A DNA stretch of 64,000 nucleotides from Leptasterias polaris (lineage: Eukaryota; Echinodermata; Asteroidea; Forcipulatida; Asteriidae). The stretch lies in NCBI GenBank assembly GCA_037783415.1, contig JAZGTN010000005.1:4278001-4342000 (forward strand), in the 5' to 3' direction. Of the stretch, positions 46,601-55,492 are shown piece by piece; the first letter of the stretch is position 1; each line of letters begins with the position of its first letter. The notes beneath the pieces are model-generated. The model ran no database searches, was not told where the DNA came from, and saw nothing but the letters and a program-made list of their open reading frames with translations. A program made the translations under genes and the position numbers.

Positions 46601-48760
46601 CAGCCATGATATCAATGGTCATGTGATGTCTTAAAACATTCTGTATGGTGAGAAAGACAAGTTCTCAAAGAACAACTTAGGGCTAGAAAGCTCAGTTGGT
46701 AGAGCGCCACCATATTAATCTGGAGGTCTAGTCAATTTGTCTTCGTTCAACCCAAAATTATTTAAAGTGTTTTACCAGTTTTCGTACTTGTTTTTATTTT
46801 GACAGCACATTCTCCTGGGTCTGAAGGCAGCTATTGCAATCCTGATCCCCGACTTGCCGAAGTGGATGGAGGTTGAGCTAGCTAGGGAAGAGTTTGAATC
46901 CAGACAAGCATTCCTAAAAATGGTGAGCAGTCATTTATTTTAAGAAATACGAGGAGAGCTGTAAACTTATCTCCTGAAATTATTGAAGGGAGTTCTTTTG
47001 CAGTCTAAAAAGTGAAATTAATGCACGATTTATAAAAATGTGTAGGGTTGTACGTTTATGTTTATTTTCCTGAATGGTTAAGTGGAACTTGTGACTTTCG
47101 TTTAACCGAAATGATAATCCAAACTACGGTGCAGGGTAATCGGAATGTCTGTGTGAGCTCTCCATTTTTTCTGTATGTTTTTTGAGCTGACCTGTAAAGG
47201 TGGAGCAGATGTTAACACGATCTCTCGAATTAACACTACACTCATTCCTGATAGTCAGAAAACCACAGTGTGACGGCACATCCATTGTGTGCTGGTGTAC
47301 TGTTTTCGGTAGAACGTAAATGTATAAGAAATGGTAGGAGATTGAAACATTGTATTACAAGTTGTAGAGGATTAAGATAAGACACATTCAGACTAACAAG
47401 AAAATACAAAATAGGGCTAGATAGTTCAGTTGGTAGAGCGCCGGCACGTTAAACCGGAGGTCGTTGGTTCAAATCCCGCTCTAGTCAATTTTCTTTGTTC
47501 AACCCAAAATCATTTAAACATTTACCCAGTCAGTTTCCCTTGTGGTTTATTATTTGATATCTGATACAAAAAGTCGCATCCCCTTAAGGTGATCCCCTGG
47601 CTGCCGCTTCCCAGGTTGTATCGTATACTTGGGTGTGATCCCTGGCTACACGGCAGTTTGCGGTTGTATGGCTTCTGACTGGCACCCCCCGAACAAAGAT
47701 ATTGACAAAATAGGGAGACCGCCAACATAGGGCTAGATAGCTCAGTTGGTAGAGCGCCGGCACGTTAAACCGGAGGTCGTTGGTTCAAATCCCGCTCTAG
47801 TCAATTTTCTTTGTTCAACCCAAAATCAAGAAAATACAAAGTAACACTTTGCTTCTGTGTTGGAGTGTGCTCACCAAGGTTTCAAAAGTACTATTTCTCA
47901 TTGTTACTATTGAATTTGTTACAAAACAAGCAATTGTTAGAATCAGCTTCAGTTAAAACATCTATGTTTTAGGCTCTAAGTTTATCTATCACAGTGGATA
48001 ATATTGAATGGTCAAATAGCAGGAACGTTTTAAGTACACATTTTTTTATGATCACAGTAAAAGGTAAGATTTCTACAGCTTAGCACTTGTCCTGCAGTTC
48101 TTCATCGAGAAAACAGTAATTGCAAATTTGAACACTCCTTTTTTTTTCTTCAGAAAATTTAACAGAGGTGTTGTGTTAAATTTCTTTTCAGTGTAAAAAC
48201 TTCTTCAGTGTATATTTTTTGTAACTTCCAAAAATAATGGACCTTACGCATCGAGGCTAGTAATACGATGATGAAACAATGGAAAATGCACAGGTACGAA
48301 TGCATACAGTGCACATGATCAACAATGAACTACCCTTATTCGACCTTCTAAACAACTTCATTTGCGGTAACACCATGTGTTTATTTATACGTAGTTGTGT
48401 AGATTTTTTTCTTTGAGAACTTGTCTTGCTACTTATTCTATTGCCACGGAGTACATTTCGGGAGATTCAGGGCTGTTGAACAAGTAGCACAGTAAGACAA
48501 GTTCTCAAAAAACAAATCTTCACAGCTAAGTAGATATACAAGTGATGTTACTGCAAACTGATTATTCATTGATACCTCGCCATGCAATGCCTCATGAAAA
48601 CCCCATAAGCATTTTTTTGTTGTATCTTTTTTCCCAGCTTGCAGAGAGGCAGAATGCGGATGAAGACAACAAGGACATTGAGGATGCAAAAACTCCACCA
48701 GAAACAAGCAAATTGACTGAGCTCGGTGAAAAATACGGCATAACATTGGATGCATTCTGA
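34159..48760 (+). CDS. ANO10: Anoctamin-10 / TMEM16K (complete, 13 coding exons)
   Basis: Exons: 34159-34414, 35461-35634, 36602-36730, 36883-37005, 37710-38062, 39230-39446, 40306-40361, 41131-41205, 42178-42372, 43618-43809, 45466-45597, 46806-46922, 48638-48760. Phases close to 713 codons plus TGA (human ANO10 is 660). Residues 1-50 hold a His cluster (10 His between 16 and 35) absent from vertebrate ANO10. About 50-225 is the cytosolic N-domain. The transmembrane region begins near 229 ([18 protein letters not shown]) with hallmarks [71 protein letters not shown] and [12 protein letters not shown]. The family includes ER-membrane calcium-activated lipid scramblases; ANO10 loss causes cerebellar ataxia in people. 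The tail [10 protein letters not shown] is polar. Activity here is inferred from the family. Confidence 0.97.
35752..35908. mobile_element. Hairpin MITE in an ANO10 intron
   Basis: GATCCATTAAGCCCCGCC, GACCAATCACAGCCGCGAAA and GATCACCATT on the left mirror AATGGTGATCAGATTTCGCG, TTGTGATTGGTC and GGTGTGGCTTAATGGATC on the right. The arms are about 65 bp around a short loop near 35835. Confidence 0.85.
35938..36473 (-). mobile_element. tRNA-derived SINE, body type B, with a nested insertion
   Basis: The AAT tail at 35938-35970 leads to TATCACGCTTTATC, TGAGACCCGGCCATTTTATG, GTGCTGCGGCGCATTCAGCA, AGGACACAGGTGTCAAGACC and ACTCGAACTCACACTC, and ends CGCTTGCCCATGACACG. About 100 bp at roughly 36182-36287 interrupts the body between AAGTGTAA and TTTTACGTGCATTAC. 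That insert ends in its own ATT-rich tail. Confidence 0.85.
37330..37505 (-). repeat. Dispersed repeat, reverse copy of the 2330-2530 family
   Basis: AAACAATGGTGGCAGCCTAT, CGATTTCTCGTAATCT, GAAGGTCTGGAATCAGGGA and AAAAGGGAGATTTTGAGCAT are the reverse complement of blocks at 2330-2530. It lies in an ANO10 intron. Confidence 0.6.
38465..38905 (-). mobile_element. tRNA-derived SINE, body type B, full length
   Basis: This is the best type B copy. On the plus strand it reads tail AATATAATAATAGTGGC, TATATAGCGCTCATATCC, TGAGACCTATTCCTTTACAT, GTGCTGTGGCACAATATGCA, GGGTTCTTTTACGTGCATTA, CGTCCCATCCGAAGGACGAA, ACCGGGACTCGAACCCACAC and TTCGCTCGGCCACGACCC. The A and B boxes of the tRNA-like head are intact on the minus strand. 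Confidence 0.92.
38915..39110 (+). repeat. Dispersed repeat, GGTCATGG...AATGGAAGTGCC family, copy 2
   Basis: TGCCCTGGTCATGGCC, AGGTGCCCTTCAAATGTT, CAATGGAAGTGCCCTTTGCA and AACGGCCTTACCCTATCAAA follow the copy at 5590-5805 in order. It lies in an ANO10 intron, just upstream of the exon at 39230. Confidence 0.7.
39736..39895. repeat. Minisatellite, 36-bp unit, about 4.5 copies
   Basis: The unit is GATGGCATTACTGGGTAGCA plus AATACGCCCAGAA. Because 36 is divisible by 3, frames stay open on both strands with a 12-residue period. This is not a gene. It lies in an ANO10 intron. Confidence 0.95.
40655..40972 (-). mobile_element. tRNA-derived SINE, body type B, tail truncated
   Basis: ATAAGACCCATTTATTAAAT, CACCATGTAATGGTTTACAA, GGTGCTGCAGCACAATCTGC, AGTCCCATCCAAAGGACAAA and CACCCGGCCACAACACTC match the type B family on the minus strand. 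The B box is degraded (AAAGCCCACACTCTG). Confidence 0.8.
41700..42075 (+). mobile_element. Diverged tRNA-derived SINE, body type A-like
   Basis: The head is TTGCCGAGCAGTCTAGTGCA with a degraded B box (GGTCAAAGCCCGGTTGTGAC). The body shows AGTAAATTGGTAACTGCAAG, GGTAGAG, GGCTGCCGGTGCTGCATACT and CCTAAGGAGCTG, related to type A at 50350. A shorter head scrap precedes it at about 41455-41515. Confidence 0.65.
42454..42575 (+). mobile_element. tRNA-derived SINE head fragment
   Basis: GTGTCGTGGCGTGTAGTGGC, GTGCACTGGTCTCGAGCTC, TTTCTGATCAGCAGAGTGTA and GGTTTGAGTCCCGGTG (B box) match the head and first block of type B. The body is missing. It lies in an ANO10 intron. Confidence 0.7.
43267..43494. 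mobile_element. CpG-rich TIR MITE in an ANO10 intron
   Basis: Left ATAGATAGG..., GGCCATCTTTACGGGCAA and right TTGCCCGTAAAGATGGCG, ...AACTATCTAT are inverted repeats of about 40 bp. The inside is rich in CG (ACGCGTGAGAACGGCG, TGACGCGGCTGCG), unlike the flanks. No protein frame was recognised. Confidence 0.8.
43515..43613 (+). mobile_element. SINE 3' end and (ATT)n tail abutting an ANO10 exon
   Basis: CAGCGTTTTGAGATTTTATG, AAAACGCTATATCAAGACAG and (TTA)n at 43580-43610 resemble the 3' end of the SINE at 50350-50714 (AAAGCGCATTGAGACG, ..., CTATAAAAGAACTAG, (TTA)n). The tail stops 4-7 bp before the TTTCCAG acceptor of the exon at 43618. Confidence 0.65.
43970..45119 (+). pseudogene. 5'-truncated L2/CR1-like LINE, broken reverse transcriptase C-terminus
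   Basis: Frames around 43990-44706 give the region after the reverse-transcriptase palm: [61 protein letters not shown], then [20 protein letters not shown] and a normal C-terminus near 44706. Stops and at least one frameshift (near 44325) interrupt it. The 3' UTR ends in an (ATGAA)n tail at about 45098-45119, as in L2/CR1-type elements. It lies in the sense orientation in an ANO10 intron. It is a different subfamily from the intact element at 59-64 kb. Confidence 0.85.
45674..45900. mobile_element. Hairpin MITE with TAGACACAATCGGC ends
   Basis: TAGACACAATCGGCAACTGC, AGCACGTGACCCATAGTGGG, TATACAATGTAAACAAACCA on the left mirror TGGTTTGTTTACTTTGTATA, CCCACTATGAGTCACGTGCT, GCAGTCGCCGATTGTGTCTA on the right. 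The arms are about 75 bp. It lies just after the ANO10 exon at 45466-45597. Confidence 0.88.
45928..46215 (+). mobile_element. tRNA-derived SINE, body type B, 3' truncated
   Basis: Head GTTGTAGCCGAGTGGTTATG (A box) and GGTTTGAGTACCCGGTCGTG (B box). Then CCATAATTGCTTTGCCCTTT, GGATGGGACATTAAGCCGTT, AGAACCCAGAACACTTATC and CCTGGTGTTTCTGG. It ends before the GTGCTGCAGCACC block. Confidence 0.82.
46681..46790 (+). repeat. tRNA-like repeat, family 2, copy 1 (B box deleted)
   Basis: GGCTAGAAAGCTCAGTTGGT, AGAGCGCC then CTGGAGGTCTAGTCAATTTG. Compared with copies 2 and 3 it lacks about 18 bases covering the B box. The downstream CGTTCAACCCAAAATTATTT matches the others, so the repeat extends past the tRNA-like head. 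Confidence 0.75.
47411..47826 (+). mobile_element. Two-headed tRNA-derived SINE insertion with 14-bp target duplication
   Basis: CAAGAAAATACAAA occurs at 47397-47410 and again at 47827-47840, framing 416 bp. Inside are two nearly identical 72-bp tRNA-like units (47415-47486, 47731-47802) with A box TAGCTCAGTTGGTAGAGCG, GTT at the anticodon position and B box GGTTCAAATCC. Each is followed by TCAATTTTCTTTGTTCAACC. About 240 bp separate the heads. The cloverleaf is imperfect: C instead of T before the anticodon, a mismatch at the base of that stem and another in the T stem. This fits a retroposed tRNA derivative better than a working tRNA-Asn gene. Confidence 0.8.
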
Positions 48761-50349
48761 GTGGTCACCAAAGACACTTTAACAGGAAAGAAAAGATGAT
48801 ACAACATTCCAAGTTGTGGAAATTATATTTACAACAGTGTACAGCATTGGGTTTTGGGGGACCAGTCTGATACAGAGGTATCTTTCACCATCTTTCCAGA
48901 CCCGGCCCAGTTCAACAAGACTTACCTAAACTGGGTTAGGTTTCCATTTTCAACTGACAATTTTAGAAAAGAAAGTTGTACACTTCGAGTTCTAGTAGAC
49001 AATATTCTTCACAAAAACCAATGCTGTGCCCTATCTGAACTTTATAATAAATACTTTTGTATGGATACTTAATCTTTTTCTCAAGTTGGCCTTACTTATC
49101 TGAACATTTATTTCAAAATGATCTCTATTTTATTGTTCTTTAGGGAACAACTATTTGTGAAAGAAAATAGGATGCTTTAGAATACTTTACTCACAAGAAT
49201 GTTATTACTGAAAATCAAACTGCCTGTTTCTAAAAGGGAAGTTAGTCCCTTTCAAAAAGAAACTTATTTATTTGATGGGGAAAGATCACTTTTCTGATTA
49301 TTGTTCGATTCTTTTTGCATTTTGTGCTTCTCTTTTTTTTGGGAAATATTAAGTCAAGTTTTTTCCTGAAGTTTCTTGATAACACAAGATCTTATACAGC
49401 TGCATGAAGCTTTTATTCCGGCAGCCATCTTGGTTGAGGTCATGTGACCAAACTAAGGCTGGGAGACACAAAAATAGACTGCCCCCATTCTGATCAGATC
49501 AACTGCCTAATGCAGGTGTGTGCTGGGAACTTGACAAAGATGGGCATGGTGTTATAAAGGTATTGGTTCGGACTTTACTGCTCTGTAGTGTGCATACTTA
49601 TGGTCACCATTTTACGTTTAGAGGGTAAACTCCTAATGTCTGCACTAGCTGTGTGTAGTGATGAATGCCTAGTAATGTGAAGTACACACCTGCACAAGCA
49701 AAACTCCTTGCTAACCAGTGAAGTATGCACACTTTAAGCATGTTTTTTTTTTTTTAATAAGCACATCCCTGACCTTGGGCCCTTTTTAGCAAGAGACACC
49801 ACTGCGTCTTCCCTAAATATTGTGTACCGATTGCTGTAAAAATACACAACACTTAAAAAAGAAAGGAAGTTTGCTGGAATGAATTTGAACAGATCCTTTA
49901 TTATTAATATATATTTTTTTAAACAAGTGAATTGTCACAGCAACTGGGAGGCTGTTTATAACACACACAGAAAATTTGTTGTGTTTTTCTCGCCATACAA
50001 TAATATAAAAAAAATGGTACAGTCAGTTTATTCAGTGTTACATTTTAAGTCTTCCAATGGTCTTTCAATTTCATATTAATAAGCGAAGAAAAAAGAAATA
50101 TGTTGTCTGAAATAAACCTTAGATGCCCAAAGGGGTTGGGAGATCCAACAAAGAACTTGGCTTCACAAGATATAAACATCTCTTCAGCCATCCCAATAAA
50201 GTAGTAAAACTTAGATATATTTTTGTATTTTCATATGTATATTGGTAGTGATAGGTTTTGGAAGGATCCTTCCAGGTTTAGATTGTTTTCTTTCTTGGAA
50301 ATATATATTATAACTCAATTGAGCAGGTACAAAGTACCATGTCATTTGT
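48761..50349 (+). other. ANO10 3' UTR and downstream sequence
   Basis: The first AATAAA after the stop is at 49046-49051. Others follow near 50112 and 50196, so a 3' UTR of about 0.3-1.4 kb is possible. The interval holds no supported gene, and short open frames here lack family features. Confidence 0.5.
49046..49051 (+). terminator. Candidate poly(A) signal AATAAA for ANO10
   Basis: It is the first consensus hexamer after the ANO10 stop, 286 nt downstream. Two further hexamers about 1.1 kb later are alternatives. Confidence 0.45.
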
Positions 50350-50681
50350 TGGGTGTCATGGCCGAGCGGTTTAGAGCATCAAATTCAAGTTCTGGTGGTT
50401 AAGTCATCGGAGTGTGGGTTCGAATCCCGGTCATGAAAACTTGTGTCCTTGAGCAAGATGCTTTATTATAATTGCTTCTCTTTACCCAGGGGTATAAATG
50501 GGTACCTGTGAGGGTAGAGGATGATATTGTGTATAAAAAAGCTTCGGAGCGCCACGGCAGCTCGGGCTGTATACTCCCCAGGGAGCTGAGAAAGATTAAA
50601 GGAATGTTATTGGCTCAATGACCAGGGCACTAATGTAAAGCGCATTGAGACGTTATTGTAAAATGCTCTATAAAAGAACTA

Positions 50682-50714
<33 letters not shown>
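50350..50714 (+). mobile_element. tRNA-Ser/Leu-like SINE, body type A, full length
   Basis: This is the best type A copy. Head GGGTGTCATGGCCGAGCGGT, TTAGAGC, CAAGTTCTGGTGGTTAAGTC, GTGGGTTCGAATCCCGGTCA (B box). Body GGTATAAATGGGTACCTGTG, CTTCGGAGCGCCACGGCAGC, CTCCCCAGGGAGCTGAGAAA, AAGCGCATTGAGACGTTATT. Tail (ATT)n at about 50687-50714. Confidence 0.93.
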
Positions 50715-50789
50715 TAGTGTTGCTGTGATGTATACGGTCAGACTCTAATACCAGGAGTATAGTAATGAATAACTTTATAGCAGTGTTGT

Positions 50790-51000
50790 AGTACTCATGC
50801 TTGGAACTTGTACTCTACTACTCAGGTACCGTTTGGATGGGACTCGTTCTCAGACTCGTACTTGTCTATACAAAACTAATACTCCAAGTCTTTACATGAT
50901 ACTGTACCAAAAGTTATCTGTACTCGAAGTCATGTACTCGAACTTGACTGAAAATGTACTGAGACTCGGATTTAAAGTACTTCTGGTCAAAAAAACATTT
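50790..51000. repeat. Low-complexity TACTCG/ACTCG-rich stretch
   Basis: TACTC, ACTCG and GACTCG motifs recur about a dozen times (for example GACTCGTACTTGTCTATAC, TACTCGAAGTCATGTACTCG). It is probably part of a dispersed repeat. Ends and class are unclear. Confidence 0.4.
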
Positions 51001-51706
51001 TCCTTTCCGCTTTCTTGTATGTGTTGTTAATGCAAGGAATAGAGGAGTAAAGCTCCGAACAAAGTAGAATTGAAGCTGTGTTTATAAGTCGATCATAAGA
51101 TGGCAATGAAGTTGTCACTAACAGAAAGTAATGTAATAAGAGTCACCATGGAAATACTTGCCTGGATTGGCCATAGGATGAGCAACGGATGCCTATCAAA
51201 ATATCACAGGTTAGAAACACTCTATAGCATTTATGAAACATTTATGTATTTCATGGTATATAAATATTAGAATCACAGGGTGATATCAACATCATTTAGC
51301 ACAAGCCAGCATTGCCTTAATAATCTATACAATTTGTCCAGATCAAGGACTGTAAAGTTTTAGTTTTTGCTGAAAAAGTGTTTGGCAACTGTCCCGTGCT
51401 CTTATGGATTCTTTGTGATAATACACATAAATATGTACTGTATGGAAGGTATTTATGCATATTCTTGTAATTTGTTTTTTCTGTTTTGGTAACGGGGTCT
51501 GAAGTGGGTACTTGTTGGTAGACTTAATATTTATTGTAAGCACGGTACTTGCCTCTAGCGATATAATTCAGTTGTACGTCCATTTATATGTTGTACGTCC
51601 ATTTTGTTCAAGAACCACGCGACTCACTGGCTGTTATTGGTTTGAATTAACTCGTGATTTAAAGCAACATTGGGAAAGTGTACATGATAGCTTGCCAAAT
51701 ATAAGC

Positions 51707-51730
51707 AAAAAAAAAAAAAAAAAAAAAAAA
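51707..51730 (+). repeat. A-homopolymer, 24 bases
   Basis: An uninterrupted A run preceded by ATAAGC. It could be the tail of a retroposed copy, but no parent sequence or target duplication was recognised. Confidence 0.7.
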
Positions 51731-53154
51731 GTACTCTTTAACCTACATTTAAAGTTGCAATAAATACATCAGCTAAATAACACAAACTACATTTATGCTT
51801 TAAGATAATTCCCACAGCTCAAAACACAGGTCAGTCCTCATTTATTTATCTGGTTTCAGAGAAGCCAACTACGGGTTCTCTATGTATATTTTTGCCCAAG
51901 GACACTGGCACAAAGACAACATTCAGGATTCAAACCCACAATGTTGAGACTCTGCAACCTGCTCCCACTTTCTGAGAGCTGCTAAGCAAAACATGGTGCC
52001 TAGCAGGGCACCAGTCAGAAACAGTCATTTTGTATTTTAGTTGGTTCCCGTATTTGCCCAGCAACACTTTTCTGAGCTAAGCAAATCTTTGAAATGAAAC
52101 CAAAAAGCTTGAAACTTCTTGAGTACATAACCATCCCATACATCAATAAAACTCAACCCTTAAATAGTTAACTTTTTTAACAGGTACTGGTGATCATTTA
52201 CATATATTATAATTGTATCTACTCACAGGCTGCATACTTAAACAAATTACTAACATTTGTATTTATAATTTTTATAGGACTATATCAGTTTTTTATTCAA
52301 TCGGTTAACGTTTATTTTATTGATATTTAACAGGGTATTGGTAAATTGTTTGTTATTAATTTCTCTTGGAAGCAAAAACAATCTAGTTTTAGTCATGTGC
52401 CAATTATTGATACACAGTTGGTAACTGCGAAATTTGTGTGTACTTTCAGTTCACACAAATTTGTTTTTGCATTTGGAGACTTTCAAGGTTTTCTCAAAGT
52501 TATTGTTATTGTTAGGAGACTGTTAACATGATCATAGAAGGCCTGTGGCTGTACATGGAAGTGTGAACTCCCCACCCAGTTACTGCTGGTAAAAAAACCA
52601 ACAAATGATACGGCCAGCGTGTACATGTGCAGTAATTGAGTAACAATTCAAATTTTCATGCGCAACCACAGGCTCCTATGATCATGATGACAGTCTCCCG
52701 TTGGTTGAGGTTTCCAAACATCTTTTGAAATGTTAATTGATGTTAGCTTGTCACTGTTTGCCCATTTACTCCAACTAAAGACAAAGGTCTTGTCAAACAA
52801 TAATTTTCCACGTTTTGCTCTTTACTTTCTCTTTCACCAGCCAGTCAGGCCTGAAAACTTGGTCACACAAAGCCCAACTGTATACCCTCATAGCTGGTAC
52901 AATATGGAGTGAAATTAAGTAACTGAACAGACTACTTTTATAAGTGTCAACCTCTGTTGTTAAATGACATTGTCATGATGAATGTGTTACCTGAGTAACA
53001 AATTTCAACATAAATCAGGAATATTTCTGATACACCAAGTACTTTTCAAATAATTTTGTTGGTAATACTGCAAATATTGTGACAAGTCCACACTTGTTTT
53101 CATAGATTTTTTTCTGGGGGATAAAAAGTTATAAAACACTGTTAAATTTTAGAT
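51731..53154. other. AT-rich intergenic DNA
   Basis: Nothing with gene-like features was seen. A short SINE-like scrap (CCCAAGGACACTGGCACAAA ... GATTCAAACCCACAATG, about 51890-51945, minus strand) is present. Confidence 0.5.
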
Positions 53155-53335
53155 GGATGTCAAAAACCCACTCAGGCCTGATGCTTGACTCTTGAAAAGG
53201 CAAAGACACGAAGGCGAACTATACGGAAACTGTAATTTTCTATTGGAATGTTTCAAGGGGCACCAAGGTAATGACCAGGGTCTTGTAGGCAATTGCCTCT
53301 GTTGCCTCTGTGAAGCACAATGCCTGACCACTGAA
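53155..53335 (-). repeat. Dispersed repeat, GGTCATGG...AATGGAAGTGCC family, copy 3 (diverged)
   Basis: Read on the minus strand: CCTGGTCATTACCTTGGTGC, CCCTTGAAACATTCC, CTTTGCCTTTTCAAGAGTCA. These follow the copies at 5590 and 38915 in order but with many differences. Confidence 0.5.
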
Positions 53336-53656
53336 AAGAACATAATTGGTTTTTGGATGATTAAAATAATGATCTTCCTCTAGTGTTCAATAAACAAACC
53401 TAACCTTTAGAATTTCATCAAATTTGGTGACCATGTTTTAGTGAAAACAATCCCTGACAAAACAGAAACTAAAAACATTTTTTTAATTTATGTTTTGTCA
53501 GGGATTTTGTACATTATGCTTGTATTCAGGCTTATGATTGAGAGCAGTGACAAATTGAACCATCTAAGCCCTAATATTGGCAGTCTTCCTATTTTTTTCA
53601 ATATCTTTGTTCAGGGTTGCAGGATCAAGTGTCTTTGTGTTCAGCATGCTTTAGTT

Positions 53657-53787
53657 CTGGGGTCAATTTCACAAAACTCTTCCTAACTTGGGACTAGTCC
53701 TAGGCAATGGTAAGACTAAGAGATAGGACTAGTCTTAAGTTAGGACCAGTAACTTAGGACCAGTAACTTTTGTGAAATCGACCCCAG
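53657..53787. mobile_element. Short TIR MITE (GGGGTCGATTTCACAAAG family), third copy, different core
   Basis: It begins CTGGGGTCAATTTCACAAAA and ends TTTTGTGAAATCGACCCCAG. The core (ACTTGGGACTAGTCCTAGG ... GGACTAGTCTTAAGTTAGG) differs from the copies at 25509 and 27427 and is itself partly palindromic. ACTTAGGACCAGTA is tandemly doubled near the end. Confidence 0.8.
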
Positions 53788-55492
53788 AAACCCTTATCAC
53801 CCCCAAAACACTTCAAAATTACTGGACTACTGATTTGAGAAAAGTAATTTTACAGTTGGGTCAGTAACTACCAACCAAACAAGTTTGAAAGTTTAGTTTT
53901 TAACGAACACATGTATTAGATGAATGGTCTAGCCTATTGTTGTAATACGAAGCCCTGCTGTTAATTTGTTTTACATTGTTTGTTAAAAATTGTCATGATT
54001 GAACAACATTTTTCATGTAATCATTTGTAAGTATAGTTGTTGAGACATTCCATTTGTAAGGAGCCTTAAGCCATGCAGGACCATTTTTTGCTTGCAGCTT
54101 TGAGGCAACCAACTGCGCTGCCTGCAAAAAAATTATAAAATTCGGTCACACATGAGTATTTATGTGAAAATTGAAATGTGAATGCCTTTTCTTTGTGTGA
54201 GATTGCCCCAGTTTTACTGCCAAATTTAAATATGAGACCAAATTGTTAATGTGGCTAACATTCTTCGTATTCTTCTTGAGACCCCAAACCTCTTCAAAAA
54301 TGTCTTTCAAGTTCCGTGTGGACTCTGTGAAGACTCTGTGAAGAAACTAATCATAACCAATCTTTCACTCTGACTGCCTGCAAAATTATTTGTTAACTTT
54401 TAAACAATTTATAATTTTTTTTAAAATCAACCCTACATTGTTCATTAACATATTCACACAAAAATTATGTATTCTAAAATTCATTTTTAATTTTTTCTGA
54501 TTTCAATGATATTAGTTTTTGGTTGAAAGTAATAATATTAAGACTTTATTGGTAGTTATTAATAATAAGAAAAACTCAATGGTTAAAATATACATCGCAA
54601 ATTTGTTTCGCATGTACCAATATTTTTGTTCAATGTGATTTATTAATTTTACAGATCTATTCATATACGGCACTTTAAAAGATTCACTAGAAGCTATAAT
54701 TTTGATGTTCATTTATCGGTGCTTAAGGATTTTAATTAAAACATTTATACTATATAATAAAGTTAACCTTTATACCTTTGGATATTATAAACAATATTGT
54801 GGGTTTTTTTTTAAGGCATTTATATATTCAAATTTCAGGAGTAATTAAAGGGACATATAACAAGTTTTTATTAACCATTTCGTATACTTTGCACGTTTAA
54901 TAACATTTATATTTTGACTATCTATTGAATCGTGTGTTGCTGTCAGTGTGTATTCAATGGTGGTACTCCAAATTCTCTTTATTGTCGATTGTATGGTTTT
55001 AAGAAAAGAAAATAATTCTTTTCGATACGAGCGTACTGCCCAACCAATCAAAAATTAATGCGGTCCTGTTTTACTCGAAAAGAAGACCCCCCCCCCCATC
55101 CAAATAAAAAAATAAAAGACACGTTTTATGTTTTGTAAGGGTTTTTGCGAATATTTATATTATTATTGGTTTTATTAAAATTTGGTCTTTCGCAATAGAT
55201 GCACAGTCAAAATGAACATTCAATAAGTGAAACTTCAAAATGACTGCTGTGAAAACAGTCAAGCAATCATAAAAGACTACAAAATAAAGGGCTTATTTCG
55301 ATTGTGACAACCAAAATAAGCAATTGAAGCTTGAGGATCCTGAAATGATGTTTTCTTGACTGTAACAAAACAGGAATTAATATCTCTAGAGGTCTCTGGT
55401 ACTGGTAAATAATTTATTACCAGTGGGCTTTCAGGTTGAAACTACTTTCTAACTGCCGAAATTAGAAGAAAAAAAGCATAAACCCCCTCCCC
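53788..55492. other. AT-rich intergenic DNA
   Basis: No gene, RNA or clear repeat was recognised. A run of 13 C at about 55086-55098 is the only striking local feature. Confidence 0.5.

Noticed and set aside
47415..47802. Two functional tRNA-Asn(GTT) genes
   Set aside because: The anticodon stem and T stem have mismatches, the base before the anticodon is C instead of T, and both are part of a larger repeat with target duplication.
48854..49072. 73-codon open frame after the ANO10 stop
   Set aside because: It lies in the probable 3' UTR, has no recognisable domain and overlaps the first AATAAA.
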